This document shows positions 35,263-44,603 of a DNA stretch of 64,000 bases, piece after piece. A model generated the notes under the pieces. The model was not told the DNA's origin and made no database searches. It worked only from the letters and a program-made list of their open reading frames with translations. Position 1 is the stretch's first letter; the number at the start of each line of letters is the position of its first letter. The position numbers and the translations under genes were made by a program. The DNA lies in the NCBI RefSeq assembly GCF_900156065.1, contig NZ_FTNF01000002.1, positions 186,001 through 250,000 of the forward strand, in the 5' to 3' direction. Source of the DNA: Micromonospora avicenniae. Its GTDB lineage: Bacteria; Actinomycetota; Actinomycetes; Mycobacteriales; Micromonosporaceae.

Positions 35263-36273
35263 GTGATCGACGTACCGCTCTCCGTCCTCGAAGTTGCCCC
35301 CGTAGCCGCCGGCGCCAACGCCGGTGAGGCGCTGCGACACACCACCGAGCTGGCTCGGCGTACCGAGGAGCTGGGTTACCACCGGTTCTGGGTGGCCGAG
35401 CACCACAACATGCCGGCGATCGCGAGTTCCGCGCCCGCGGTGCTGATCGCGCATCTGGCCGCCTCGACCTCGTCCATCCGGGTCGGTTCCGGCGGTGTGA
35501 TGCTGCCGAACCATCCGGCGTTGGTGGTGGCCGAGCAGTTCGGCACGCTCGAAGCGCTGCATCCGGGTCGGATCGACCTGGGTATCGGCCGCGCCCCGGG
35601 CACCGACCAGGTCACCGCGCTGGCGTTGCGCCGGACCATGGAGGGGCTGTCGGCCGAGGGGTTCCCCCGTGAGCTGACCGATCTGATGAACTACTTCAGC
35701 GGGGAGCAGCCCGGCCCGATCACCGCCTCGCCGGGTCTGGGGCAGCAGCCGGCGGTCTGGTTGCTCGGTTCGAGCGGTTTCAGCGCCCAGCTGGCCGGTC
35801 TGCTCGGGCTGCCGTTCTCCTTCGCGCACCACTTCAGCGCGCAGAACACTCTGCCCGCCTTGGCGCTGTACCGGCAGCACTTCCGTCCGTCGCGTTTCCT
35901 CGACAAGCCGTACGCCATGGTGGCGGTCAACGTGTTCTGCGCGGAGACCGACGAGCGGGCGCACTGGCTGGCGGGGCCGGCGGGGCTCTCGTTCCTCCGG
36001 CTGCGCTCCGGCCGTCCGCAGCCGTTGGCCACTCCGGAGGAGGCGGCGGCGTACCCGTACACCGAGGTCGAGCAGGAGTTCGTGGCGCAGCGTCTGGAGG
36101 GTCAGGCGGTCGGTTCGCCGGAGACCGTACGCCGGCAGCTGACCCACCTGCTGGAGCGCACCGGCGCGGACGAGCTGATGCTCACCACGATGGTGTACGA
36201 CATCGAGGACCGGGTCCGCTCGTTCGAGCTGGTCGCCGAGCAGGTCGCCGGCGGCCTGCGGAGGGATGCCTGA
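35263..36273 (+). CDS. LLM-class flavin-dependent oxidoreductase
   Basis: 336 residues, bacterial luciferase-like fold: VPLSVLEVAPV at the start, RFWVAEHHNMPAIASSAPAVL, RVGSGGVMLPNHPALVVAEQFGTLEALHPGRIDLGIGRAPGTD. The group (MsnO8 type) is common in actinobacteria; flavin is FMN or F420, and substrate is unknown. The GTG start at 35263 is chosen at the family edge; TTG 35251 adds four residues. A hairpin terminator follows. Confidence 0.92.
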   Translation: MIDVPLSVLEVAPVAAGANAGEALRHTTELARRTEELGYHRFWVAEHHNMPAIASSAPAVLIAHLAASTSSIRVGSGGVMLPNHPALVVAEQFGTLEALHPGRIDLGIGRAPGTDQVTALALRRTMEGLSAEGFPRELTDLMNYFSGEQPGPITASPGLGQQPAVWLLGSSGFSAQLAGLLGLPFSFAHHFSAQNTLPALALYRQHFRPSRFLDKPYAMVAVNVFCAETDERAHWLAGPAGLSFLRLRSGRPQPLATPEEAAAYPYTEVEQEFVAQRLEGQAVGSPETVRRQLTHLLERTGADELMLTTMVYDIEDRVRSFELVAEQVAGGLRRDA

Positions 36274-36342
36274 AACACGATCTTCACGCTTGCGTCACCC
36301 CCGCGACCCGGACGACGCCTAGTTTTGTCTCCGGTGGTGGTA

Positions 36343-36376
36343 CGGCATTCCCGGTCGGGACGGGTCGGGAATGCCG
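36343..36376 (+). terminator. Hairpin terminator after the LLM oxidoreductase gene
   Basis: CGGCATTCCCG (36343-36353) and CGGGAATGCCG (36366-36376) form a perfect 11-bp stem with a 12-nt loop. Confidence 0.65.
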
Positions 36377-36506
36377 CGGTGTGGCGCACCGGGCCGTAGC
36401 TGTGCGGATTCCGCGGCTGCGGCCCGGTGCCTTCCGGGCCCTGACCGCCGCCGGCCGTGATCGTGACGTGACGTTCGTGCTTGACAGCCAGCGGCCTCAT
36501 CGCAGC

Positions 36507-36630
36507 CTTTGCTCTGCACCCGGATACGCACCAGTCACTCAACGTCACCCACGTCGGCCGCGCGGGGTGAGCCCTCCCGCCGCCCAGCCGCAGGTCGGCT
36601 GGGTGGTGCGTCGGTGGGTGCAGAGCAAAG
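36507..36630. repeat. Long imperfect inverted repeat
   Basis: CTTTGCTCTGCACCC (36507-36521) is the exact complement of GGGTGCAGAGCAAAG (36616-36630). Further in, ACGCACCA (36526-36533) matches TGGTGCGT (36604-36611). The two arm pairs are separated by 4-nt internal loops, and the centre is 70 nt. Length and shape suggest a MITE- or REP-like intergenic element or an unknown structured RNA. Confidence 0.7.
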
Positions 36631-36740
36631 CGCCGGGAGCGCGGTGGGCCGGGCCGGCCACGCGAGTACGCTGCGTCACCGATATGTGGCGTGACGCCGC
36701 CGACGAGACCGGCAACGCAACCCTTCAGCGGCCCGGGCGA

Positions 36741-37205
36741 TCAGGTCCAGGCGCGGGGATCGGCGGCCAACTCGGTGACCCGCGACGGCAAGGTGCCGGC
36801 GGCCACGTCGGCAACGGTCACCAGCTCCAGGATCTCCCGCTCGCTGGCCCGCAACGCGATCCAGACCTCCTGCAGGGCGCGGGCCGCGCCGTGGTAGCCG
36901 AGCTCTTCCGGGCGTTGCCCACGCACGTGCGCGAGTGGACCGTCGATCACCCGGATCACCTCGGCCAGCGAGATCTCGTCCGCCGGCCGGGCCAGCCAGT
37001 AGCCGCCCTCGGGGCCGCGCTGGGCCTGGACGACGCCGCCCCGACGCAGTTGCAGCAGGATGCTCTCCAGAAACTTCGGCGGTATCTCCTGGGCCCGGGC
37101 GATCTGGTCGGCGGTGACGGGCCGCCCCCGCCCCGGCCCGTTGGCCGTCGCCGCGAGCTCGGCGGTCGCACGGAGGGCGTAGTCGACCCGAGCGGAGAGA
37201 CGCAT
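36741..37205 (-). CDS. Rrf2 family transcriptional regulator
   Basis: 154 residues: winged HTH LSARVDYALRATAELA, IPPKFLESILLQLRRGGVV, and PEGGYWLARPADEISLAEVI. The region that holds Fe-S cysteines in IscR/NsrR (around residues 90-110) has no cysteine here, so it is probably a cluster-free Rrf2 like CymR. ATG 37205 has TAACCT (37218-37213) 7 nt upstream, a leaderless pattern. Confidence 0.9.
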   Translation of the reverse strand: MRLSARVDYALRATAELAATANGPGRGRPVTADQIARAQEIPPKFLESILLQLRRGGVVQAQRGPEGGYWLARPADEISLAEVIRVIDGPLAHVRGQRPEELGYHGAARALQEVWIALRASEREILELVTVADVAAGTLPSRVTELAADPRAWT

Positions 37206-37300
37206 GCCGCAAAGGTTATCGGGCTGGTCAGCCGCCCGGCCCGCCGCCCCTCGGCCGATCGGGCACGTCACAGCGGCCCCGCCCGGGCGGCCGCCCCCGG

Positions 37301-38185
37301 TCAGGCGCCGACGCGGCGCAGCAGACCCTCCTGCACGGCGCTGGCGATCTGGCGGCCGTCCGTGGTGAACATCCGTCCGGTCGCCAGCCCCCGGGCACCG
37401 GACGCCGACGGGCTCCAGCAGTCGTAGAGGAACCACTCGTCGGCCCGGAACGGCCGGTGGAACCAGAGTGCGTGATCGAGGCTGGCGCCTACCACACCGC
37501 CCGGCCCCCACACCTCGCCGTGCACCGAGAGCACCGAGTCGAGCAGGGTCAGGTCGGAGGCGTACGTGAGCGCGCAGGCGTGCAGCAGCGGGTCGTCCGG
37601 CAGCTTGCCGTCGATGCGCATCCACACCCGCTGGTGCGGGTTGGCCGGCCGGTCGCCGGGGCGTACCCAGCCGGGCTCACCGACGTAGCGGACGTCGATC
37701 GGGCGCGGGATCTGGGACCAGATGCCGAGCCGCTCGGGGTAGCGGGCGAGCCGGTCGGTCATGGTCGGCACCTCGTCCGGCGCCGGCACGTCGAGCGGCG
37801 CCGGCGCCTGGTGGTCCAACCCCTCCTCCGTCCGCTGGAACGAGGCCGACATGAAGAAGATCGGCTTCGCGTGCTGGACGGCCACCGAGCGGCGGACCGA
37901 GAAGGAGCGCCCGTCGCGGACGTTCTCCACCTGGTACTCGATCGGCTCGGCCGGGTCTCCGGGACGGACGAAGTAGCCGTGCAGCGAGTGCACGGACCGC
38001 TCCGGATCCACGGTGCGGCCGGCGGCCACCAGCGCCTGGCCGGCGACCTGCCCGCCGTACACCCGCTGCGGCCCGACGGGCGGGCTCATCCCCCTGAAGG
38101 TCATGGCGGCGGTCTGCTCGAGGTCGAGGACCTCGAGCAGTTGGTCGACCGCGGCCTGGCCGACCACGACCTTCGGGTCGGTCAC
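37301..38185 (-). CDS. tesB: Acyl-CoA thioesterase II
   Basis: 294 residues, two hotdog domains. N-terminal: VYGGQVAGQALVAAGRTV and HSLHGYFVRPGDPAEPIEYQ; C-terminal: TYASDLTLLDSV, LDHALWFHRPFRADEWFLYD and AVQEGLLRR, holding the Asp, Thr/Ser and Gln catalytic residues of TesB. It hydrolyses medium/long acyl-CoA. GTG 38185 overlaps the pyk stop by 4 bp (GTGA), so the two genes are coupled. Confidence 0.94.
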   Translation of the reverse strand: MTDPKVVVGQAAVDQLLEVLDLEQTAAMTFRGMSPPVGPQRVYGGQVAGQALVAAGRTVDPERSVHSLHGYFVRPGDPAEPIEYQVENVRDGRSFSVRRSVAVQHAKPIFFMSASFQRTEEGLDHQAPAPLDVPAPDEVPTMTDRLARYPERLGIWSQIPRPIDVRYVGEPGWVRPGDRPANPHQRVWMRIDGKLPDDPLLHACALTYASDLTLLDSVLSVHGEVWGPGGVVGASLDHALWFHRPFRADEWFLYDCWSPSASGARGLATGRMFTTDGRQIASAVQEGLLRRVGA

Positions 38186-39630
38186 TGCAAGGCCCGCGCC
38201 GAGGCCGCGTCGACCAGGGAACCGAGCTGGTGCACGCGCAGCGTGTTGGTCGAGCCGGGGGTGCCGGGCGGGCTGCCCGCCACGATCACCACGTAGTCGC
38301 CGGGGTTGGCCCGGTTGAGGCCGAGCAGCGCCTCGTCGACCTGCCGGAACATGTCGTCGGTGTGCTGCACGAACGGCATGAGGAACGTCTCGACGCCCCA
38401 GGCGAGCGCCAGCTGGTTGCGTACCTCCGGCACGGGGGTGAAGGCCAGCAGCGGCAGGTCGCAGTGCAACCGGCTGAGCCGCCGCACCGTGTCGCCGGTC
38501 TGGGAGAAGGCGACCAGCGCCTTGGCGCCGATGGCCCGGGCGATGGAGGAGGCGGCGATGGTGAGCGCGCCACCGTGGGTACGCGGGTCGTGCTGGAGCC
38601 GCGGCACGGCGAACGAGCCGCACTCCGTCGTCGTCACGATCTTGGCCATGGTGCTGACGGTGAGCACCGGATACTTTCCGACGCTGGTCTCACCGGAGAG
38701 CATCACCGCGTCCGCGCCGTCGAGCACCGCGTTGGCCACGTCTGAGGCCTCGGCCCGGGTCGGGCGGGAATTCTCGATCATCGAGTCGAGCATCTGGGTC
38801 GCCACGATGACCGGCTTGGCGTTCTCCCGGCAGAGCTGAACCGCGCGCTTCTGCACCAGCGGGACCTGGTCCAGCGGCATCTCGACGCCGAGGTCGCCGC
38901 GGGCGACCATGACCCCGTCGAAGGCCAGCACGATGGCCTCCAGGTGGTCCACCGCCTCCGGCTTCTCGACCTTGGCCAGCACCGGCCGCTGCACCCCGAC
39001 CTCGTTCATGATGGTGTGCACGCGCTTGATGTCGTCGGGCGAGCGGACGAACGACAGGGCGATCATGTCGACCCCGAGGCCGAGAGCGAACCGGAGGTCC
39101 TCCTCGTCCTTCTCCGACAGCGCCGGAACGCTTACCGCGACGTTGGGCAGCGACACGCCCTTGTTGTTGGAGACCGGGCCGCCCTCGGTGACCAGGCAGC
39201 GGATGTCGTTGCCCTGCACGTCGGTGACCTCTACGGCGACGCGGCCGTCGTCGATCAGCAGCCGGTCGCCGGGCTTCACCTCCTGCGGCAGCTTCTTGTA
39301 GGTGCAGGAGACCCGGTCCTTGGTGCCGAGGATGTCATCGCTGGTGATCACCACGGAGTCACCGGTGCGCCACTCGTACGGGCCGTCCGCGAACCGTCCC
39401 AGGCGGATCTTGGGCCCTTGGAGGTCGGCCAGGATGGCCACCGGGTGACCGGCCGAGTCGGCCGCCTCCCGGACCAGCCGGTAGACCGCCTCGTGATCGG
39501 CGTGGCTGCCGTGGCTGAAGTTGAGTCTCGCCACGTTCATCCCGGCCTCTACGAGACCCCGGATGCGTTCCGGGGAAGAGGTGGCGGGGCCGAGAGTGCA
39601 GACGATCTTCGCGCGGCGTGTCACGCCCAT
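38182..39630 (-). CDS. pyk: Pyruvate kinase
   Basis: 482 residues, standard length. TKIVCTLGP-type start (AKIVCTLGPATSS), LNFSHGSHADH, MVARGDLGVEMP, ATQMLDSMIENSRPTRAEASDVANAVLDG-type segments and the DGADAVMLSGETSVGKYP active-site region are all present. It makes pyruvate and ATP from PEP and ADP in glycolysis. First gene of the pyk-tesB pair. Confidence 0.98.
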   Translation of the reverse strand: MGVTRRAKIVCTLGPATSSPERIRGLVEAGMNVARLNFSHGSHADHEAVYRLVREAADSAGHPVAILADLQGPKIRLGRFADGPYEWRTGDSVVITSDDILGTKDRVSCTYKKLPQEVKPGDRLLIDDGRVAVEVTDVQGNDIRCLVTEGGPVSNNKGVSLPNVAVSVPALSEKDEEDLRFALGLGVDMIALSFVRSPDDIKRVHTIMNEVGVQRPVLAKVEKPEAVDHLEAIVLAFDGVMVARGDLGVEMPLDQVPLVQKRAVQLCRENAKPVIVATQMLDSMIENSRPTRAEASDVANAVLDGADAVMLSGETSVGKYPVLTVSTMAKIVTTTECGSFAVPRLQHDPRTHGGALTIAASSIARAIGAKALVAFSQTGDTVRRLSRLHCDLPLLAFTPVPEVRNQLALAWGVETFLMPFVQHTDDMFRQVDEALLGLNRANPGDYVVIVAGSPPGTPGSTNTLRVHQLGSLVDAASARALQ

Positions 39631-39867
39631 CAGGCTAGTCTCTCCTCCGGGTCGGGCTGGTGGCCGACCCCCTCGCGGGCTGCGGATCGATCCGCCGATG
39701 TCGCGCGGTGCGCGTGAGACGGCGGGGTAACCGCATCAGGGACGTTATGGCTGGCGGGCAACGGCGACCGCGCGCCGGAATCGTACGCCCCCTGTCCGGA
39801 CCGGCCACCACGTCCTCCCGCACCCGGCCGCGTTCGCCTCCGCGGCAGGCGTCCGGCGCGGCCGGTG

Positions 39868-40233
39868 TCAGCTCTCCGTCTTGGCCAGCGGGAACTCCAG
39901 CGAGCCGGCCGGGCAGAGGAAGGTCATCACGTCCACCCGGTAGAGCCCCGCCTGCACCGCGGGGTCGGCCTCCATGACGCTGCGTACGTCCTCCACCGAG
40001 CCGGTGCGGGCCAGCCCGAACCCGATCGGCGGGTCCGGGTTGTGTGCCCGGCCGTCGACCGAACCGGAGACCAGGACGATGCCGCGCCGCTGCAGCGCCT
40101 GCATGTGCTCGGCGTGCTCGGCCTGCAGCCGCTGGATCGTCTGGGTCGACAACGCCCGCCCAGCGCGGCCCGGGTAGAGCACGATGCACTCGTAGGTGTC
40201 GAGCGCGAAGTCGACCTGCGGCACACCCGCCAT
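39868..40233 (-). CDS. YciI-like (DGPF) protein
   Basis: 121 residues, ferredoxin-like YciI fold: HMQALQRRGIVLVSGSVDG, GFGLARTGSVEDVRSVMEADPAVQAGLYRVDV. Related proteins act in degradation or as small isomerase-like enzymes; this one has no assigned function. A GGGAGG SD lies upstream of the ATG. Confidence 0.85.
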   Translation of the reverse strand: MAGVPQVDFALDTYECIVLYPGRAGRALSTQTIQRLQAEHAEHMQALQRRGIVLVSGSVDGRAHNPDPPIGFGLARTGSVEDVRSVMEADPAVQAGLYRVDVMTFLCPAGSLEFPLAKTES

Positions 40234-40506
40234 TGCTGCCCCTCCCGCCGTGGGGTCGCCGGCCGACCCGACGGGGCCGACACGACCGGCACGGGCTCAG
40301 CGTCGCACGGGCGGTGGCGGCGTGGCCGACGCTCGGCCAATCCGGCCGGGCCGCCCCGTACCCCCCGAGCCGTCAGGTCCGTTTGTGACCGCATCGCGCC
40401 TGCCCAGGGGCGCATCGCGTCGGGGACGCGGACGGACGTTCGCCGCCAGGGCTCCCACGGCGGCGGCTAGATTGGCGTACGAAGCGTGACGCGACAAGGG
40501 GAACAC

Positions 40507-41379
40507 ATGGCAGACAACGCCCATAAGCGACCCGCGAAGGCCGCCGGCACCTACCGGATCGGTGGCGACCTCGAGGTCGATCGCCTTGGCTACGGGGCGA
40601 TGCAACTCACCGGCCCGGGCGTCTGGGGCGATCCGAAGGACCCGGCCGAGGCGGTCCGCGTGCTCCGCCGGGCCGTCGAGCTCGGCGTGACGTTCATCGA
40701 CACGGCCGACTCGTACGGGCCGTTCGTCTCGGAACTGCTGATCCGCGAGGCGCTGCACCCGTACGCCGATGACCTGGTCATCGCGACCAAGGCCGGCTTC
40801 ACCCGGGCCGGGCCCGGCGACTGGCGTCCTCTCGCGCGCCCTGAGTACCTGCGCCAGCAGTGTGAGCTGAGCCTGCGCCACCTCGGCCTGGACTGCATCC
40901 CGCTCTACCAGTTGCACCGGATCGACCCGACGGTGCCGCTGGCCGATCAGCTCGGCGAGCTGGCGCTGCTCAAGCAGGAGGGGAAGATCCGGCACATCGG
41001 TCTCTCCGAGGTGACCGTCGAGCAGATCGAGGCGGCCCGCGAGATCACCACGATCGTGTCGGTGCAGAACCTCTACAACCTGGCCGACCGCCACTTCGAG
41101 GACGTGCTGGAGTACTGCGAGCGCAACGACCTCGCGTTCATCCCCTGGTTCCCGATCGCGACGGGTAACCTCGCCCGCCCCGGCGGGCCGCTGGACGCCA
41201 TCGCCGCCGAGCACAGCGCGACGCCGGCGCAGCTCGCACTCGCCTGGCTGTTGCGCCGGTCGCCGGTGATGCTTCCGATCCCGGGTACGTCCTCCGTCGC
41301 GCACCTGGAGGAGAACGTCGCGGGGGCCGAGGTGAAGCTCACCGACGCCGAGTTCGAGGCGTTGGCCAAGGCCACCTGA
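40507..41379 (+). CDS. Aldo/keto reductase
   Basis: 290 residues, TIM barrel. Catalytic tetrad visible: D in FIDTADSYG, Y in SYG, K in VIATKAGF and H in LYQLHRID. NADPH-binding C-terminus includes LPIPGTSSVAHLEENV. Likely reduces aldehydes or ketones. ATG 40507 has AAGGGG 5 nt upstream; GTG 40486 is a weaker alternative. Confidence 0.93.
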   Translation: MADNAHKRPAKAAGTYRIGGDLEVDRLGYGAMQLTGPGVWGDPKDPAEAVRVLRRAVELGVTFIDTADSYGPFVSELLIREALHPYADDLVIATKAGFTRAGPGDWRPLARPEYLRQQCELSLRHLGLDCIPLYQLHRIDPTVPLADQLGELALLKQEGKIRHIGLSEVTVEQIEAAREITTIVSVQNLYNLADRHFEDVLEYCERNDLAFIPWFPIATGNLARPGGPLDAIAAEHSATPAQLALAWLLRRSPVMLPIPGTSSVAHLEENVAGAEVKLTDAEFEALAKAT

Positions 41380-41522
41380 CCGGGCGGTCACGAGGACCGG
41401 CCGGCCGTCCGGAGTCCGCCCCGGCGGCGCACGGTACGACCGGCCGGCACTCGGGCCGGGACGATCTCCGACCCGTCGGACGCTCCGGCCGGGCGACCGA
41501 CACGAGCAGTCGGCCGGTCGCG

Positions 41523-42104
41523 TCAGGCGAGCGCGGGCGGGTAACGCAGCCCGTCCAGGGCGATCGCCAGCACCCGGTCCCGCTGGCCCGGCTCCGGGAA
41601 CTGGAACGCGACGATTCCGCTGATCAGCCGGAGCACGTCGTCGAAGGTGGCGTCCGGGCGGACCACGCCGGCCTCCTGGACGCGCCGCATCATGGGCTGG
41701 CCCGCGGCGTAGATCTCGGCGCGGCACCGGCGGAAGACCTCGGAGTCGTGCGCCAGCTCCTCGGCGAGCGCCCGCTTCGTGGCCGCGTACGCGACGAACC
41801 GGTTCAACCAGGCGACGAGCGCGTCCCAAGGGGGCAGGTGCGCCAGGTCCGCCGCGGAGCGGCTGAGCGCCTGGACCTCGTCGACGTAGACCGCCTCGAA
41901 CAGTTCGCGGCGGCTCGGGAAGTTCCGGTAGAGGGTGCCGATGCCGACTCCGGCCCGCCGGGCGATCTCCTCCAGCGACGCGTTCACGCCGGCCTCGGCG
42001 AAGGCCTCCCGGGCTGCGGTGACCAACGCGTCGTAGTTGCGCTGGGCGTCGGCCCGCTTGGGACGCCGCGCTAGGTATTCCCCCAGCTCACCAGTGCCGG
42101 CCAT
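41523..42104 (-). CDS. TetR family transcriptional regulator
   Basis: 193 residues: HTH in the first third (YDALVTAAREAFAEAGVNA, EEIARRAGVGIGTLYRNFPSRRELFEAVY), then a ligand domain with the SBP56-type C-terminus. It is divergent from an MFS exporter gene with three palindromes between them, so it most likely represses the exporter and itself. ATG 42104 (MAGTGELGEY) chosen; GTG 42116 also fits. Confidence 0.92.
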   Translation of the reverse strand: MAGTGELGEYLARRPKRADAQRNYDALVTAAREAFAEAGVNASLEEIARRAGVGIGTLYRNFPSRRELFEAVYVDEVQALSRSAADLAHLPPWDALVAWLNRFVAYAATKRALAEELAHDSEVFRRCRAEIYAAGQPMMRRVQEAGVVRPDATFDDVLRLISGIVAFQFPEPGQRDRVLAIALDGLRYPPALA

Positions 42105-42133
42105 GGCGCGCGTCACCTTCCCTCGGTTGCAAC

Positions 42134-42199
42134 CGGAGGCACCCCTCCGCTAAGTTGGTGGAGGCACCCCTCCGGAACTGACCGGAGCCTCACCTCCGG
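42134..42199. promoter_or_regulatory. Three palindromic operators between tetR and the MFS gene
   Basis: P1 CGGAGG-CACC-CCTCCG (42134-42149), P2 GGAGG-CACC-CCTCC (42160-42173) and P3 CCGGAG-N6-CTCCGG (42182-42199). Centres are 25 and 24 bp apart. P1 and P2 share 15 identical bases. A further 12-bp palindrome, CGGTTGCAACCG (42124-42135), overlaps P1. The array lies 30-95 bp upstream of the tetR start. Confidence 0.75.
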
Positions 42200-42384
42200 A
42201 AAGCGTACTCCGGACGATCTGGCCGGTCCCGTCCAAGACCGGTGACCCAGACCCGCACCACCACCAGATCGGCCCGCCCTCGCCCGCGCCCACCGCCGTC
42301 CGACCCCACCCGACTGGTCGCGGCGCCCCATCCGACAAGGGAGCGGCCGGGCGGCGCGACCGCAGCACCGACCTTCGTACCCAC

Positions 42385-43854
42385 ATGGGAGTTCCCCTCG
42401 TGACCGAGACCATCCGACGCGGCTCGCGTCGGCTGACCTTCCTAGTCCTCGCGGCCGGCGCCGGCTTCTTCGCGATGCTCCAATCGCTGATCACCCCGGT
42501 GCTGCCCATCATCCAGCACGACCTGCACACCTCCCAGAACACCGTGACCTGGGTGCTGACCGCCTACCTGCTCTCCGCATCGATCTTCACACCGATCCTC
42601 GGCCGGGTCGGCGACATGCTCGGCAAGGGGCGGATGCTCGTCGTCGCCCTCGCCGCGCTCGCATTGGGCTGCCTCCTGGCGGCCATCGCGCCGAGCATCG
42701 GCGTGCTGATCATCGCCCGCGTCGTGCAGGGCATCGGCGGCGCGGTCTTCCCGCTCTCGTTCGGCATCATCCGCGACGAGTTCCCCGCCGCACGGGTGAG
42801 CTCGGCCGTCGCGACGATCTCGGCGATCATCGCCGCCGGCGGTGGCCTCGGCGTCGTCCTGGCCGGCCCGATCGTCTCCGTCCTCGGCTACCGCTGGCTG
42901 TTCTGGATCCCGATGGTCGTCGTGGCCCTCACCGCGCTCGCGGCGCACCTGTTCGTGCCGGAGTCGCCGGTCCGCTCGCCCGGCCGGATCAACTGGGCGG
43001 GCACCCTGCTGCTCTCCGGCTGGCTGGTGGCGCTGCTGCTGCCGGTCAGCAAGGGCGCGACCTGGGGCTGGACGTCCCTTCCCGTACTCGGCCTGCTGGC
43101 GCTCGCCGTCGTACTGCTGATCGGTTGGCTGGTGGCCGAGGCACGCTCCGCGAACCCGCTGATCGACATGCGGATGATGCGCCTGCCCGGCGTGTGGACG
43201 ACCAACCTGGTGGCGCTGCTCTACGGCGGGTCGATGTTCGCCATCTACGCCTTCGTACCCCAGTTCGTGCAGACCCCGACCAGCGCCGGCTACGGCTTCG
43301 GCGCGAGCGTCACCCAGGCCGGACTGCTCATGCTGCCGATGCTGGTCGGCATGTTCGTCGCCGGAATCGCCGCCGGCCGGCTGGAGGCCCGGTTCAGCGC
43401 CAAGGCGCAGCTGGCCACCGGCGCGGTCTTCAACGTGGCCGCCTCGGCCATGCTGGCCGTCGCCCACGACACCCGCCTGGAGATCGGTGTGGCCGGCGGT
43501 CTCGTCGGCATCGGCATCGGGCTGGCGTTCGCGTCAATGGCCAACCTGATCGTGGCCAACGTGTCACCCAGCCAGACCGGCGTGGCCACCGGAATGAACG
43601 CGAACATCCGCACCATCGGTGGCGCGATCGGCGCGGCCGTGGTGAGCAGCGTGATCACCGCCCACCCGCAGGCGAGCGGCCTGCCCCGGGAAGCCGGCTT
43701 CACCACCGGCTTCCTGCTGCTGACCGCCATCGCTCTGGCCGCCGCGGTGGCCGCGATGATCGTCCCCTCGGGACGGCGCACGACGGGCCGTCGCCGGCCC
43801 GCCCGGCCCACCGGTTCCGAAGTGTCCGGCGGGCTCGCGGCCGCGGGTCGCTGA
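42385..43854 (+). CDS. MFS drug-efflux type transporter (DHA2/14-TM family)
   Basis: 489 residues with about 14 hydrophobic segments. Motif C-like ILGRVGDMLGKGRML and RVVQGIGGAVFPLSFGIIRDEFP are typical of the EmrB/QacA (DHA2) group. It probably exports a toxic or signalling compound sensed by the divergent TetR. ATG 42385; 185 bp separate it from the operator palindromes. Confidence 0.92.
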   Translation: MGVPLVTETIRRGSRRLTFLVLAAGAGFFAMLQSLITPVLPIIQHDLHTSQNTVTWVLTAYLLSASIFTPILGRVGDMLGKGRMLVVALAALALGCLLAAIAPSIGVLIIARVVQGIGGAVFPLSFGIIRDEFPAARVSSAVATISAIIAAGGGLGVVLAGPIVSVLGYRWLFWIPMVVVALTALAAHLFVPESPVRSPGRINWAGTLLLSGWLVALLLPVSKGATWGWTSLPVLGLLALAVVLLIGWLVAEARSANPLIDMRMMRLPGVWTTNLVALLYGGSMFAIYAFVPQFVQTPTSAGYGFGASVTQAGLLMLPMLVGMFVAGIAAGRLEARFSAKAQLATGAVFNVAASAMLAVAHDTRLEIGVAGGLVGIGIGLAFASMANLIVANVSPSQTGVATGMNANIRTIGGAIGAAVVSSVITAHPQASGLPREAGFTTGFLLLTAIALAAAVAAMIVPSGRRTTGRRRPARPTGSEVSGGLAAAGR

Positions 43855-43967
43855 CCCGCCGCCAGGTCGACCCGGCCGCAGGGAAGAGGTGGCCTCCGCC
43901 ACGGCGCGAGGTCACCCCTTCCCCGCGGCCGCCGCGTCGTTTCCGCCCGCCGCGGTCCGCCCCGCGC

Positions 43968-44600
43968 TCAGCGCAGGAAGCGGAGCATGAAGAGGTAGCC
44001 GCAGAAGACCAGCGGCACCAGCAGGAAGCAGACCGCCACGCCCAGCGCCGGGTAACGGGCGGACGCACCCTGGGCCAGCGGCGCGCGCCCCCACCGGCCC
44101 AGCGCGAGCCAACCGGAGATCAACGCCACGGCGGGCAGCCCGGCGCCGAGCGCCCCGACATCCGCGGCGACCACCATCACGAATCCGAGCACCGCGCCCG
44201 CCCCCGCCGAGGCCAGGTACACGGCGGCCGCCCGGGCCACCGGCGACCAGGCCGGCAGCAGCGCCGGCCGCCGGGCCAGCAGCTCCGCCTGCTGCCCGTG
44301 CCGGTCCGCCTCGTCGGCGTAGCGCCGGGCCAGCTCCAGCTCCACCGCCGGGTCGACCTCCGCGGCACTCCACCGCTCGGACGCGGAATCGACCTCGGTC
44401 GGCGCGGAGACCGTGACCGGCTCCCCGATCGCACGGCCCAGCTGGTCGAGACGTGTCCCCTGACCGGCCAGCCGACGGTCGAGGAAGTCGGCGGCGGTGT
44501 GCAGGTCACGGCGGCGCTCGGCGGCGGCAACGCCCCGTTCACCGGCCCGCCGCCGCTCGGCGAGCTGCCGGGCCAGGTCCGCGTACTCCTCGAAGGTCAT
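43968..44600 (-). CDS. Membrane protein with N-terminal coiled coil, function unknown
   Basis: I do not recognise a family. 210 residues: residues 1-110 are helical and charged (YADLARQLAERRRAGERG; LELARRYADEADRHGQQAELL), then three hydrophobic segments (about 123-146, 150-168 and 188-208). It begins 3 bp after the stop of the FtsK-like gene, so it is translated with it and may anchor that protein to the membrane. The coiled-coil half would face the cytoplasm. Confidence 0.7.
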   Translation of the reverse strand: MTFEEYADLARQLAERRRAGERGVAAAERRRDLHTAADFLDRRLAGQGTRLDQLGRAIGEPVTVSAPTEVDSASERWSAAEVDPAVELELARRYADEADRHGQQAELLARRPALLPAWSPVARAAAVYLASAGAGAVLGFVMVVAADVGALGAGLPAVALISGWLALGRWGRAPLAQGASARYPALGVAVCFLLVPLVFCGYLFMLRFLR

Positions 44601-44603
44601 CGT

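Larger units (their letters stand above)
36274..36740. other. Convergent intergenic region with a terminator and a long inverted repeat
   Basis: 467 bp between the convergent LLM oxidoreductase and Rrf2 genes. It contains a hairpin at 36343-36376 and a long imperfect inverted repeat at 36507-36630. No plausible gene is seen. Confidence 0.6.

Noticed and set aside
43889..43904. Short hairpin GTGGC-CTCC-GCCAC between the MFS and membrane protein genes
   Set aside because: Only five pairs, common by chance at this base composition.
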